A DNA stretch of 64,000 nt from positions 2,115,501-2,179,500 of the forward strand of contig CM065646.1 in assembly GCA_033220425.1 (NCBI GenBank), written 5' to 3'. The first letter of the stretch is position 1. Each line of letters opens with the position of its first letter. Source of the stretch: Lepraria neglecta. Taxonomy: Eukaryota > Ascomycota > Lecanoromycetes > Lecanorales > Stereocaulaceae. Shown here piece after piece: positions 31,905-43,834 of the stretch. Below the pieces are notes generated by a model. It searched no databases. It was not told the origin of the DNA and worked only from the letters and a program-made list of their open reading frames with translations. A program made the position numbers and the translations under genes.

Positions 31905-33716
31905 TTACTGGACCACGCGTTTCTCATCGCTTGAACCGCCTGAAGAACCTGCCTTGCCTTCGCCCTCGACACCCATGATGAGCTGTGCGTTGTTTCTCGG
32001 GCCGATGTAGTAGTATCGTCCAGCCGCATACCAGTATCCAATAGAGAAGATAGCAACGGCAGCAATGAGGACGATGACGTAGTTCATCTGGGAGACGTTA
32101 GGAATTGAGGATGACAGGAGAAGGGAGTTTGAGTTGCTTACGTTTTGAGGAGTCACGGGTCGAATTGTAGGCATGACGTAAATAATCGTTACGAAGGTAG
32201 TCCACACGATAGCCCAAACATTAATCGGAACGCTGAATTTGCCGAGGTGGAAAGGACCACGCTCGAATTTGCCATAAGCCAGTTTGCAAACGATGGGAAT
32301 GCAGTAGGACCAATCGAGAGCAATGGCCGTAAGGTTGAAGATAGCGGAAATGGCGGTATAGGATCCAAGACCAATCAAATTGATAAGAACACAGCAAGTG
32401 CAGAAGAGCCAGACTGCGATGATGGGGGTATCGGTGCGCTTATTGATCTTGTACCAGATTCGAGAACCGGGCAGCATTTCGTCGCGAGAGTAGGCCCAGA
32501 TGGTGCGGGCTCCGGCTTGAATGGCTGTCATGGCTGTGAAGTTGAGAATGAAGCAGGCGGCTACTGTGAAGAAGATGCCTCCGTTGCGACCAATGACATC
32601 GTAGAAGATTTGTGCTACGGGCTGAACGACTACATTGCTAAGGGTATGCGTGGGGTCTCCGGAGCAGTAAGCTAGCACGATAGTGAAGAGCCAGCCACCA
32701 ATCCAGGTGAAGCCGAGGGCGATGGCAATGGACCATGGTGCTTTGATCTCGGGATCTTTGATTTCTTCTGCGATATGGGCAGTCGCGTCGTAGTCGGTCA
32801 TGGTCCAGGAGGCGGAAAGGAAGCCAAAGATGAAGGACCAGCCTGTAGGCCTCCAGCCGGAATTGTCGACTACAGTAGTCCAGGTATAGGCAGAAGAGTG
32901 CTTGTAGTCGCACATTGCTAGAAGAACGACGCAGCAGGAGAAAAGGACGGCGAGATGGAAGATGACATATGTTTTTGTCATCTTCTCGAGTGCTGCAGTG
33001 TTCAAACTGTTGAGCGCAGCGTGCAAGGTGGTGAAAGCAGCCATCACTCCGACAGTCTGACGATCCGTGGGCACATAGCCGTTGAAGTCACTGGCCATCG
33101 AGACAGCAGCCAGAAGCAATTGTGCGCAACCATATTCTGTAGATGCGGCTCCAGCGATTTGACCAAGAAGATTCAGCCAGCCGGTTAACCAGGCGATCTC
33201 GGGCACCCATTCCGGTGGGGCAAGGTATTTGCATGTGAAGTATAGACCTCCTGAAGTCGGGTATGCGGAGACGAGTTCGGCGACGGATAGAGCAATGCAG
33301 TAGCATCCAAAACCTGAGATCAGCCAACACCAGATAGCCGAAGAGGCACCTCCAGCCTCGAATGGGTAGATGAAGGTAGTGGAGACACTGGCGAAGAGGC
33401 CTGAGATGGAGAGGGCGAAGGAGATGGTCGAAAGCCAAGAGAATTCTCGCTTATACACCTAGAACTCGATGCGGGTGGTTAGCATGCGTCGCTGAATTGA
33501 TTGGAGCGCATGGCTCACCTGCACGTAGCCCATTTCAGCCAGTCTACGGTCCGCTGCATTGAGAGCGGAGGCCTCGACAATGGCTGCCGGAGCCTCGTCG
33601 ACCACGGCAGAAGACTTGCGCCTGTTGAATGCAGATTGACGTCTTCCTGTGCGCTTGTCGTCCAGGCCGGAGCCAGTGACGTCGGCCTCCTTGGTGATGC
33701 CGGTATTTGGATCCAT
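31905..33716 (-). CDS. APC-family permease, UGA4/basic-amino-acid type
   Basis: CDS complement(31905..32087, 32142..33458, 33519..33716), 565 residues. Introns: 60 bases (GTGAGC...TTCTAG), and a 54-base in-frame one (GTAAGC...CCCAG) that could be mistaken for coding (it would insert a Ser/Asn-rich loop between RPVTPQN and MNYVIVL). The N-terminus has AEMGYVQ-VYKREFSWLSTISFALS, typical of fungal GABA/polyamine permeases. Then SAYPTSGGLYFTCKYLAP, TDYDATAHIAEEIKDPEI after helix 6, RTIWAYSRDEMLPGS, and FHLGKFSVPINVWAI. Twelve membrane helices. Likely imports GABA, other amino acids or polyamines. Frame intact. It is not a close copy of the two other permeases here. Confidence 0.87.
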
Positions 33717-34458
33717 GATGATAGGATTCCTCCGTAGATCCTCTCATGCAATTGAATGCTGTGAGTCCTGCTTAAGTAGATTTGTTTTGAGTGAGATTTT
33801 GGAAGCGGGGCGCGGGATGAAAAGCCTTTAAGCTGTTGAACCGGGGTCTCGGCGGGCCCGCCAAGATTACCAACCGCGCCAATATCCTAACTATACCCCT
33901 GTAAGCATAGCGTTATCTTAACCCGGGCGTTGCTCGCGCATCAGCCTGCCTTTACGTCCTAGCGAGGTGGTAGTAGGGTATCACATGCCTGATCGAATGC
34001 AACTGCACACGAATAATAATGTGAGACCTTTTGGCACAGCAGTACGTTATAGATACGGGCATTTGTCTGAGACATCTCGAAATATCATTGGCCGAAACAA
34101 ACCCACGCATTATGGCGTTGCCTTTCAGAACTTCGGAACAGACCCGAGAAATACTTGACTCCTTCTAGCACCACTTAGCAAGGCTATGTCTTATCTCTTG
34201 CGCTAATATTCAAGTCAGCCAGGACATCTGTTTCGAAGCAACATACTATCATTGTCAACGGTGTCAATTGCTATTTTTGCGAGATTGCCATGCCCAGCTG
34301 TGACGATCTGTCGTGAAGCCAGAGGTGGTAAGAAAGCCCAGTAGCTGATCAGAGACTAGCATCCTAGTATACATGAACGAAGCCCATCCTACGCGCGTTA
34401 CTTGAAAGCTCCATGACCCCCGCAAAGCTAAAGTATGTGAATATTTTCGTCCCGGGTA
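33717..34458. other. Intergenic
   Basis: Promoter side of the UGA4-like permease and 3' side of the F-box-like gene. GC-rich tract near 33840-33870; no gene seen. Confidence 0.5.
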
Positions 34459-35313
34459 TCACTGGTCTCCTACGACGATGTCCTCCAGCTCCAGGCCAAC
34501 AGCTTCTGCAAGCAACTCAAAGCCCCGAACGTGGTCATAATCATTCTCTTCAGACCTTCGTATAGCCGTCCATTTGGCCATCACTTTCTCAAAAAGCGCA
34601 GACATATCCCCAATACCTAGCACTTTGACTTTCATTGGCATGCCCATGGCAAACCCTTTCTCCATGGCTTTGATGCCAGAGAAGCGCATCCTGCAGCAAC
34701 CCTCAAGACACTTGCTGTCTCTGAAGTCCAAAATTAACTCCCGCAGTGAGAGGAAGTCCAATATGTAAGAGGCTTTTCGAGGCCAAACGACGTTTTCGAG
34801 GCGGCGTTTGTAAGCTGCGTGCAGGCTGTCGGCGAAGTCCTCCCCATCATCCCCATAGGAGTTCATCCAGTCGAAATCCACAACCCTCTCTGGAAAGAGC
34901 AAGTTGTCCCTTGCGAACTCCAAATGCTTGTCTAAGACGATCTCCCTATCGTATCTCGTCATGTCGCACGCATCGAAACTCAGCTCCACAGACTTGACCC
35001 AACCTTTTCGTACATTGTTGTGCAGACTACGCTTGAAAAAACGAATGGTAAGGTCGCAAGCCGGTAAGACGAATGTGTTTTGCTGGTAAAGCATTGGCTC
35101 CGCCTGCTCATGGATGGCCTTGCAAACGCGGAGAAGTGGGACGCAGGGCTCTTCGCAGCCTGACAACTCCAACCCGGTCTCTTCGTCATCGTAGTCGTAA
35201 TCATACTCGTTGTATCGTTCGCTTAGCGTGTACGGGAAAACCTTTCCAACTACCAGGCATTTCGCGTATATCATTTGGCGGACTTCTAATGGCAGGCGGA
35301 AGAAAAAAGACAT
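34459..35313 (-). CDS. F-box-like/2EXR-type protein
   Basis: Single exon, 284 residues. It begins MSFFFRLPLEVRQMIYAKCLV, the LPxEVRxxIY opening of this fungal family. It has CVPLLRVCKAIHEQAEPMLY and QNTFVLPACDLTIRFFK, matching the usual 'LL.VCK.I..EA..LY..NTF' block, and an acidic insert (YNEYDYDYDDEE) at about residues 34-45. No C-terminal repeat domain is visible. Function unknown; possible ubiquitin-ligase adaptor. Not tandem with the F-box-like gene at 7203 and clearly diverged. Confidence 0.72.
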   Translation of the reverse strand: MSFFFRLPLEVRQMIYAKCLVVGKVFPYTLSERYNEYDYDYDDEETGLELSGCEEPCVPLLRVCKAIHEQAEPMLYQQNTFVLPACDLTIRFFKRSLHNNVRKGWVKSVELSFDACDMTRYDREIVLDKHLEFARDNLLFPERVVDFDWMNSYGDDGEDFADSLHAAYKRRLENVVWPRKASYILDFLSLRELILDFRDSKCLEGCCRMRFSGIKAMEKGFAMGMPMKVKVLGIGDMSALFEKVMAKWTAIRRSEENDYDHVRGFELLAEAVGLELEDIVVGDQ

Positions 35314-37480
35314 CTTGCTGATGTCAGTCAGTCTCTAGTGGGCAAAAGTTGTCAAATGACAAGTGCTTACATGGAGGGTTCGAGTGAAACAGAGTTCGGA
35401 GAGCCTAACGAGGAAAAATAGACTTTCGCTAGCGCAGTGAGCGCAGATAGACCTCCTCGCGGGGAAAAAAAACCCTTGGCACCCCTCACTAAAATTAAGC
35501 GACTCCACCAAAGGATCCCCGTATATTTGCGGCTTCGCCAGAACGGATCCACCCCAGAAATAAACCCTGCAGGTCGCGAAGTGCAAGCCCAACTACATTC
35601 GGAGCTGTATCGCTTGGGCGTTCTACTACTGTGTTGTTATCGCCTGCCTGTGGGCGGCGGTGGGCTAGGGAAGTTATTAGGTGCGTCGACATGGGTCAGT
35701 GCTAGGGCGCTCCTCTAGGGTTTGGACATACATATGATTTGGGCGAACAGCCTCGTATATATATTCGTAGGGGTAGAAACAGTGGTATATTGGTGGAATA
35801 GGTGGAATTGGAGAAGACATCGCAATTTACTCCGTACTCGGGAAAGCTTCTCCACATTTCAGTTAGGGGGTGCCAAATATTTTGCCCCGCGTGACCTCCA
35901 GCTAATGTGTAATGAGTAAGTGATCGGCCTGAAAGGAATTGCGATCCTGAAAATGCATGCAGAAGTGCGTGGCTCATGGGTAAAAGTCCGCAGTTCAAGT
36001 ACAAGAGGTTGAGACAATATTTTGAAACAGGCGCAAAATATTGCTCAAGACCGTTTCACTAGAGCCATGCGCTTGGCTAGAGATAACCCATATCAGTCTC
36101 AGACATAATTGTTTGACATTATTGAATAGTTAAAAAGAGAGAAAATGTGGCTGAACTGTTGGAAAAATGTCTTGGCGCCAAGTGCGCCGCGAGGGGAAAA
36201 ATTCAACACATCTTTACGAATTCTGACTCACTGTGTCAGATTCATTCGGACATCTCCTCTGTTCGAAAGCCCAGACTATCTCGCAAGAAGCGCAGGGTAG
36301 TTGATTCTACGGGCAAAATCCTATGACATCCTCCAATTAGGAATCAGCGACCAATGCTTTGTGCAGTAAATGGCTAGACTAGAGCTGCCAAAGGCAACTT
36401 TGTGGGGCAGTCCTCCGGATTTTTTTGTTACCTGCGAGACTAGGCAAGCCTTCTAATGGAGTCCCAGCATGACATCGATACAGCTCCACAGCTCCACAGC
36501 TAGGCTAGTGATGAGCAGGACCTTGGACAACGCTATGTCCAGTCTTCACTCGGCTGCTCGAGCGCCTTTACTCCCACAGGGGGAGGACCTAAGAGCTACT
36601 ATTATCCTCTATATTTGTCTTCAGACAATTGTGCACTGTCAGCCTGGACCGGGTCTTACATATAGCCCGCAAAGCGCACCCTTGGACCAGGACTACCGTA
36701 CTATTGCTCACTTCACGAATCTCAGTCCTCCGGCGAACTCCTCTTTACTCGACGGGTTCATACACCCTCTCACCCAAAACACACGATCCCCACAGCAATC
36801 AAATCCAATGTACCTCCACCATCTAGCCGTATTCTGCCCTGTTTGAGCTAGCTGCCCCGGTTCAAGAGCATAAGCAGATGGATCAATACGGAGTGCAAGC
36901 AGTACAGGCTGCTGGTTATACAGAGGATAAGAGTCAGACCACTAGCAAATCAAGCAAGATCTCGTCGCTGGGGTCGACATTGGACACAGTACGACCCGTT
37001 AGATAAGTCAATGGGGAAGACAACCGCAGCTTCAAGAGCGCGCGATTGCTATTGTGCAGCCCGCTGGATTGATCGTGGTCAAGCTTGGGTCTTTGGAAGC
37101 AACCCCGGCAGGGAAGGAGGTCGATTGAATGCAAGTAGGCGGCCCACGTATTCGTCTCCTTTGTCAAACCCCTTGCAAAGCGCAATGCGTTCATTCTCTA
37201 CCCGAATATTTTGAATATCATAGCAGTCTCTATCTGTATTCCTGACTCCGAGTCAACGCTTCTGCACCCAAATCTAAGTGGCCAAGCTACCTTTTCCGGA
37301 ATAAATGTATGGTTTGGGGTGATCTGGAGTCTCATTCAGTCGGAACCTAGCTCAATCTAAATCGCTTTTACCTCATGTGTTCGCTATCTCAATCGTCCCC
37401 TGAAGAAGTTAAACAAAAAATGACCACAACCGTAGACTTCTATTCTTCTGCTCCCTTCAATAACATCCCTCATCTCCCAT
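35314..37480. other. Large intergenic region
   Basis: 2.2 kb without a recognisable gene. Open frames at 36469-36846 and elsewhere lack domains or codon coherence. No tRNA cloverleaf found on reading. Confidence 0.45.
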
Positions 37481-38165
37481 TCAAGCAACAACCAACCCCT
37501 CAAACCCCTCAACAAACTTCTTCCCAACCTTAACCTCGTCAGTAACCCCCACAATCGCATTCCCCATCCACAAATGCCCCCTTGTCATGGTCGCCAACTG
37601 TTTCCCTGTCTCCGCCCCTTCCCGTCCCTGATGCGGCCCATCGTAATTCTCCTTCTTCCCAATAAGCACCTCCTCGTCAAGCGTACCAGTCGTGAATCCC
37701 ACCTCCTCTGGGTCCTTGTCAGAGCGCCAGACGAGGGTGGAACCGCAGTGGTTGCAGAAGGCGCGGTAAACGCCCGGGGAGGACTCGAATTCGGCGTAGG
37801 ATTTTTTGGACGGCCAGGCGATTTGGGACGCTGGAGGAACATGGCTATGCGTTAATGGAAGTGGGAGGGGATGCTTTGGAAGGGGAGCTGTACGCTTTAC
37901 GTTGATAAAAGGGCAGATTAGGGCGCCGGTCCATTTTCTGCATTGGGTGCATTGGCAGTCGTTGGGCTGGTACGGCGAGAATGTGTCAGCGTATGGGCAT
38001 GACCAAGGGTAGAGTCAATGGTAGAGGCTGGGCGCAGAGGAAAAGGGGACAGACCATGGGCGGCCATGGAGATTCATACGGGAAGCTGAGCTCGTACTTC
38101 ACCTGGCCGCAGAGACAACCACCGCCTATTTTAGCAGGACGGTTGTCCGGAGAGCCTTGAGCCAT
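37481..38165 (-). CDS. GFA-domain (CENP-V/formaldehyde-activating) protein
   Basis: CDS complement(37481..37830, 37894..37966, 38055..38165), 177 residues. Introns of 88 and 63 bases; the second join gives FINVKPSQIAW. Zinc ligands of the GFA fold are present: GGCLCGQVKYEL, DCQCTQCRKWTG and FCNHCGSTL. The closing part TTGTLDEEVLIG is usual for the family. The founding member catalyses formation of S-hydroxymethylglutathione. Most fungal members are of unknown function. A TATA-like TATTTATAT motif lies about 140 bases upstream of the ATG (38303-38315). Length normal. Confidence 0.85.
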
Positions 38166-39157
38166 GGCTGGTGGTTTGGCTGTCTGATGAAGTGGTGGGA
38201 TACGTTGAAGAACAGGTCATGGGTTGAAGAAACTAGTGCAGGGAGTGGTCTATTGATTATCAAGCTTAGTGGAGGAAAGATGCAAATGTAGGAGAAGGAC
38301 CCGGTATTTATATTCGATGCGGGATACGGCTATTGCTCCCAGCTGCCCTCAATGACTTCTACCGAAGCATCGGGAAGCCGCCTCGGATGCTACCCCCAAT
38401 GTGACGTATGAAGCCACGGCACCATTCGAGGAGTAAAGGCGAGTTACATGGTTGCGATCGAGGAGTAGGACGCCTTTGACTTTATTTGCTGTGAGTCATG
38501 GAGCCGTCTTGGCATTCTTGGTATCTGTTAGCTCCTCGGCACGAAATGGCTCCAGTTGTAGCCACGTTTTGCTGCTTGTCCATGGGTGACCTAAATAGAC
38601 ATCGCTATTCTCTGTTAGCATTGTCATTGGTCTTGGTACTCTTGGTGTTCTTGACTTATGTGCAAGGGTTTTCAATGGGAAAGCAAAGTACCATGCGAAT
38701 GTGACCAGTCTCGGTATCTTGGCTGCTACATTGAATCCAAATATCAACATGCCTGTCGGCTCGACCCGTCCCCCTGCGGCAGCATTTGCTTGTCAATCAA
38801 AGGTTGATTCGGTTGGGCTTGCGAATATGCTTCTTGGCAGGCAGAGGCGACACTAGGCAGAATTGATGTCTCAGCCCGCATATTCAGGAAGATCTCGACG
38901 GTTCAACATCAAAACTGTTGTTTCCTTTTGATATCAGCGTCAGTCTTGGCTGGGAGAGCTTGCCAGGCAGCAATTTCGTCATTTGCCATCATTGGTAGTG
39001 GATGGAGTGGAAGGTGGTTGCGTATGCTTCGTTCATTCGTTCATTCGTTCATTTTCTAGATACAGTTTATTCTTCCTTCATATGCTACAGCTTCATAATT
39101 TAGTCATTTCGAGTGGCCCCGGCATAACACGTTCTAATCTGGAAGGGCGCAAACGAA
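38166..39157. other. Intergenic
   Basis: No gene recognised. It contains a short (CGTTCATT) tandem of three copies near 39026-39052. Confidence 0.5.
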
Positions 39158-40994
39158 TCAGTGTCCGTTGGCACCGTTGGTAGCTCCTCCATTTACCCTT
39201 GTGCCGTTCGTGCCAGCATTGTCAATGCTTTCCGCCTTGTGCGTGCCCTTGATCGGTGCTCCGTTGTGGCTATGGCCGCTGAAGCTGACCTTCGAAGTCA
39301 TGCCGTTTGCATTGCGGACCTTGGGGTCCTTTGAGAATCCATTGTGGGTACCATTGAATCGCATCTACTGGATGTTAGCAAAGGCAACAATTTCGGAAAG
39401 CTTTGGGGACTAGAAAACATACGTTCTTGATGCCGTCATAGCCCTTCACACCTGTGGCCTTCTCCAAGCGGCTAGCGAGGTCTTCGGACACTTCGCGGAA
39501 GATGGCGATCTGGCGCTTGATGATCTCTTCCCTGCTGCAAGTAGACATGTGGCCAGAGACGTTAGAGATGAAACGGGCTTTGGCCTTCTCATCGAAGACC
39601 TTCTCCCAGAGAGCGCGTGGGGCATTGAAGTCTTCAGGATGGATCTCGGAGAGGAAAGTGACAGCCTCGTTGATGAACTGGCCGTGAACCTTGTCCAGAT
39701 CAACGATGCGCTCACGGAAGCTGATTGGCTCGATGGAGGAGAGGTAATTGGGACGGGAACCTTGGTTGTAGAAGGCCATGTTGCCATCACGCTGAAAGTT
39801 ACCAATGCGGTAGCTTGTCCTGGATGAGTTGACTGGGAGCTGCTGGTAGTTGACGCCAACTCTGTGACGGTGGGCATCTGGGTAGGAGAAAAGACGGCTC
39901 TGGAAGACGGGGTCGGCAGATGGTTCGATGCCAGGAGGCATGTGTGCTGGGTTGAAAGCGACTTGCTCAATCTCGGCGAAGTAGTTCTTGGCGTTCTCGT
40001 TCAGCTCGAAAACACCGACCTCGCGGAGAGGGAATTGCTTGTGTGGCCAGACGTGGGTCAAGTCGAAGACGTTGATGCCTTGCTTCTCCCAAAGCTCTTC
40101 AGCCTCCTTGGCTGTCATCGTCTGGAACTCGACAGTCCACGATGGGTAGTCGCCCTTCTCGATAGCGTAGAAGAGGTCCTTCTGCGAGTGATCTGGAGAT
40201 TTATTTGCGGACTCTTCCTGGGTGATGAATTTGGTGCCTTGGCGCGACTTCATGTGCATTTGGGCGTACACCCAGTCACCAGCTTTATTGACGAGCTTCA
40301 TGGTGTGTCCGGCATATCCGTGCATGAAGCGGTAGCCATCTGGGATACCTCGATCACCCATGAGAATCATGACTTGGTGAATGGACTCGGGGTTCTGGGA
40401 CAGATAGTCCCAGAACATAGTGCTATCATCGGAACCGCTGAGATGTGTGGCTGGGTCGCGCTTCTGTGTGTGGATGAAGTGAGGGAACTTGGCGGGATCG
40501 CGCAGGAAGAAAACTGGGGTGTTGTTGGCCACCATATCCCAGTTGCCTTCTTCAGTTCGGAACTTGACGGAGAAACCTCGAGGGTCACGAGCACAGTCGT
40601 GAGAGCCAGATTCGCCACCGACCGTAGAGAAGCGGACGGTGACTGGGCATTCCTTGCCAGCTTTGCTGAAGACATCGGCAAGACATAGGTCATCGAGAGG
40701 CTTTGTGCATTTGAAGGTACCGTGAGCACCGCTGCCCTTTGCGTGGACAACTCGTTCTGGGATTCGCTCTCGGTCGAAATGTGAGATGAGGTCGATCAGG
40801 TGGAAGTCTTGGAGGAGGAGAGGGCCGTTTGCACCAGCACGCTGGGTCTCGTATGGATGAGGCATTGGTACGCCATTGCTGGTGGTGTAGAGAGTCTCTT
40901 GAGATGGAGCGTTCCTGTCATCCTCGTAGGATCGGAACTGTCCGGCTTTGGTGTTGCCATTGGCCTGGCCGGAGACGCCTTGCTGTGTAGACAT
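39158..40994 (-). CDS. Small-subunit-type heme catalase with Asn/Gly-rich tail
   Basis: CDS complement(39158..39364, 39423..40994), 592 residues; intron 58 bases (GTATGT...CAGTAG). Catalytic His region RVVHAKGSGAHGTF, RFSTVGGESGSHDCARDPRG, Asn region NNTPVFFLRDP, and proximal heme-ligand motif RLFSYPDAHRHRVGVNY are all present. It dismutates hydrogen peroxide; cytosol or peroxisome. After the standard end (about residue 515) exon 2 adds some 68 residues rich in Asn, Gly, Thr and His (NGTHNG, HSHNGAPIKGTH), unlike typical small catalases. There is no peroxisomal tripeptide at the C-terminus (ends GANGH). Start chosen at the first ATG; the N-terminal 25 residues are polar. Confidence 0.93.
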
Positions 40995-42289
40995 GGTTGC
41001 TGTAGAGTGACCGTATGAAGATGTGATGAGGGTTGAGCTCAGAGGGGTGTAATTGTAGAGAGAAAAATGATGGAGGATCGAAAGGAGGCGAATGTAAATA
41101 ATAGTCCGAATAGTGGGGTTCGGGATTCTGAGGACTTCGATTGCTGCATTATTACGTCACTATTCTAGCCAATCAAAGGAAGCCTTTTACTTTACTCCAT
41201 CACACTATTCTCTTTCAATGTCTCTGATTCATGACGAGGTGGCGGGCCAGATGCCAAGGCATCGTCACCACTCCATTCTTAGACAATAATATCCTCTTAG
41301 TCAGTCACGATGGAACAGACTTCTTCCTGTACGCCCTGTATTTGCTTGACAGAATCAGACTATGTCCATTACTGGTCGTTCTGGTCCCGAGACACAGTAA
41401 CAAAGATGCATGCATAGTGGCGAACATCGATGTATCAGGGTCCTAGAAGGGAGTCTGTTGAGCTAGTAAAGTACCGCTCAGTCGCCAAAGGCTTTTATGC
41501 CTTCTTAGGGTATCCAATTCCCCGAATCTTGTGCGAAGACTTACTTCAATCCTCTTTATAGAAAGACGTTCCATCTGTTTAGCGTTTAAATGTCGAAGAC
41601 GATGCAAAAATCCCTTGTCGAACTCTCTAGACTGGGGCTCAAAGAGTAATCTTTTCTGTCCAACAACGTTGCGTAGTATTATTTATTACCATATACAATG
41701 CCAGCGTCGATTGTTCGGCAAACACTTCTTTGGCTCTTCATTACGTTTTCATAATTTCGTAGCCCCTAGACATGGAAGCAGGCACAAGCCTTCTCACGGC
41801 AAACACCATGATAAATCGTGCTTTCGATGGTTGCCGGTATAAGTTGCAAGGTGATTAATATATGCTTTTTCGATGACGACTGTTCTTCAACGGCATCAAA
41901 GAGCCATTATACATCGACTAAGACCTTTACTTAAGGAGTCCAATTTGGAAGCGTTTGAGAAGTGTCTTGTGCGGAGTGCGGGGCACGGGCAACAATTGGC
42001 GGGAGGGATGATGCGCACTTGCATTATCTTAGCGATCCCTTCGCCCATTTTTAGGGAAGATCAGCCAATCATGCATTACCGCGCAAAACCCACTATGCTG
42101 CGGTCAGGCTCATTAGGCTGACTCGCTTACAAGCGAGGGGTTTGATGTCATCGGCAAGGCTGAGAAGTCAGACAGGTAGCAAACCCCAATCCAGCAATAT
42201 CCAACCGTCTTACTATGCAACACTGATTATTTGAACCGACAATCTAGCGATAAGTACTCAAAAACGGGCCCTGACTCTAGTCTCCTATT
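40995..42289. other. Divergent intergenic region
   Basis: 1.3 kb between catalase and membrane-protein gene. A CCAATCAAA motif at 41169-41177 may serve the catalase promoter. No gene seen. Confidence 0.5.
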
Positions 42290-43834
42290 ATGGCTACCGA
42301 AGGTCCATGCGCAAACCCAATCATCGTCGAAACATCAACATCACCCAATGGCACGAATCCGCCAAGCCTTCCTACAAACTCTTCACCCAATTCCTTGGAA
42401 TCATCTCGACCGCAGTCTCAATGCACCAGTGCCACTTCGCGATCCGAAACTTCGGATTCCGACATTGAATTGAGACATGTCCCAAAAAGCGTCCCACCAC
42501 CGCCGCAAACACCCATTGCAAGCCTTTCGCAATCAAGCACGCTTGTATTATTAAACGCAACATCAACAGCCCCATCGTCTCGCGATGGCACTGCCCCAGG
42601 ATCGGTACCGCACGAGCAAACATTGGAACCAGGGACAAGCAATCGATTCTCCAGGGTTCTTAGTCTCATGCCATCCAGACTCAGCGGGCACTGGCTGTTG
42701 GACATAACAGGTATAACGGTTGCCATAATATCACTAGCAGCTTCGCTGGCTAGTTTGATCTGGCTTGGGGTGCGAACATACAAACTTTCAGTCTCATCAG
42801 CGGTCAACGGTGCTGTGTCAGCCTGCGCGGGTTTGATCCAGGTTAGTACCATCTATGCTGTGTTTCGCGTGAGTCTGATAACAATACAGGCCAATCTCGC
42901 TACCTTGGAGACGATCACCCCGAAATGCAAAGGAATCCTTGCGCAAGGCGCTACGCCTTCGCCGTATCAGCTCGGCAAGCGGGCCTTGCATGCTTCTCTT
43001 ACGGCAGGCTCTAGGCTCCTCGAGCGTCGTCGATATACCAAAATCTGCACTGTCCCCACTGGCGGATGTGAGTACGTGGAGATTAGCGTCTTCGATTTGA
43101 ACTCTGGAGCAATTCTTGTATGTGCCGTCCTCGTACTTGGAGGTTTATTGCTGGTGTTTGCTCGACGGAAATCAAGAATTGGAGGAGTGTTCCATAGTCC
43201 TGCAAGGTCTGATGTGCAAGTCACGCGGCATAACCAAGAGGGAACTGAGACCATCACTGGCCAAAGCGTCAAAATCATCAAGCAGAACCCTGGAGACTAC
43301 CAATACGCGGGCCAGCTGCGACAACGAATCCGCAACGTCCAAAACCAGAATGAGAACAATAGCAAGGATGGCGCAGCATGGCAGCCTTACAACAGCTCTA
43401 CCGATACTCTCGTCAGCCCATGGACTGGTCCCAACCCGTCAAAAGTCTCGATCACCAATGGTTCCGCTGATGAGAAGCACGAAGGGCTTATCGAACTAGA
43501 AACAACGGGTGGCAATAAGGCATTCTTCGATCCTGAGACAGGAAAGTTCATACACCTCACCCCATGGAAGAGCACTCACAGTGATGGCGAGGAGTCGGAT
43601 GATGATCACTCGCTCAAAGGCGATGACAAGGGAAGCATCAAGAGTGCTCTTGCACACATGGCAACAGGTGGAGCTGCTTGGGCAGGAGGAAAAGAGGTGG
43701 ATGATATGCTGAAAATTAAGATTAGGGAGGCGGAAAAGAGGATTGAGAAGGTGGAGATACCGCAGCGGGCTGGGGACAGTCTTGCTGGGCAGGTGACAAA
43801 TGAACGACTCTCTGGTTGGCCTCAGACAGTGTGA
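42290..43834 (+). CDS. Hypothetical membrane protein with disordered tails
   Basis: Open frame of 514 residues from ATG 42290. N-terminal 135 residues are Ser/Pro/Thr-rich. Membrane helices: DITGITVAIISLAASLASLIWLGV (about 145-170), a second possible around 185-210, and GAILVCAVLVLGGLLLVFA (about 275). Two cysteines (CKGIL, KICTVPTGGCEY) lie between helices 2 and 3. The C-terminal 240 residues are hydrophilic with PGDYQYAGQLRQRI and an acidic ESDDDHS patch. A possible in-frame 48-base intron at 42842-42889 (GTTAGT...ATACAG) would remove VSTIYAVFRVSLITIQ. No family recognised. Confidence 0.6.
   Translation: MATEGPCANPIIVETSTSPNGTNPPSLPTNSSPNSLESSRPQSQCTSATSRSETSDSDIELRHVPKSVPPPPQTPIASLSQSSTLVLLNATSTAPSSRDGTAPGSVPHEQTLEPGTSNRFSRVLSLMPSRLSGHWLLDITGITVAIISLAASLASLIWLGVRTYKLSVSSAVNGAVSACAGLIQVSTIYAVFRVSLITIQANLATLETITPKCKGILAQGATPSPYQLGKRALHASLTAGSRLLERRRYTKICTVPTGGCEYVEISVFDLNSGAILVCAVLVLGGLLLVFARRKSRIGGVFHSPARSDVQVTRHNQEGTETITGQSVKIIKQNPGDYQYAGQLRQRIRNVQNQNENNSKDGAAWQPYNSSTDTLVSPWTGPNPSKVSITNGSADEKHEGLIELETTGGNKAFFDPETGKFIHLTPWKSTHSDGEESDDDHSLKGDDKGSIKSALAHMATGGAAWAGGKEVDDMLKIKIREAEKRIEKVEIPQRAGDSLAGQVTNERLSGWPQTV

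Noticed and set aside
32145-32675. Plus-strand open frame of 176 codons opposite the UGA4-like permease
   Set aside because: Antisense of conserved transmembrane exons; composition mirrors the real gene.
39864-40688. Plus-strand open frame of 274 codons opposite the catalase
   Set aside because: It is the antisense shadow of a well-conserved catalase exon with strong codon bias; its translation shows no domain.
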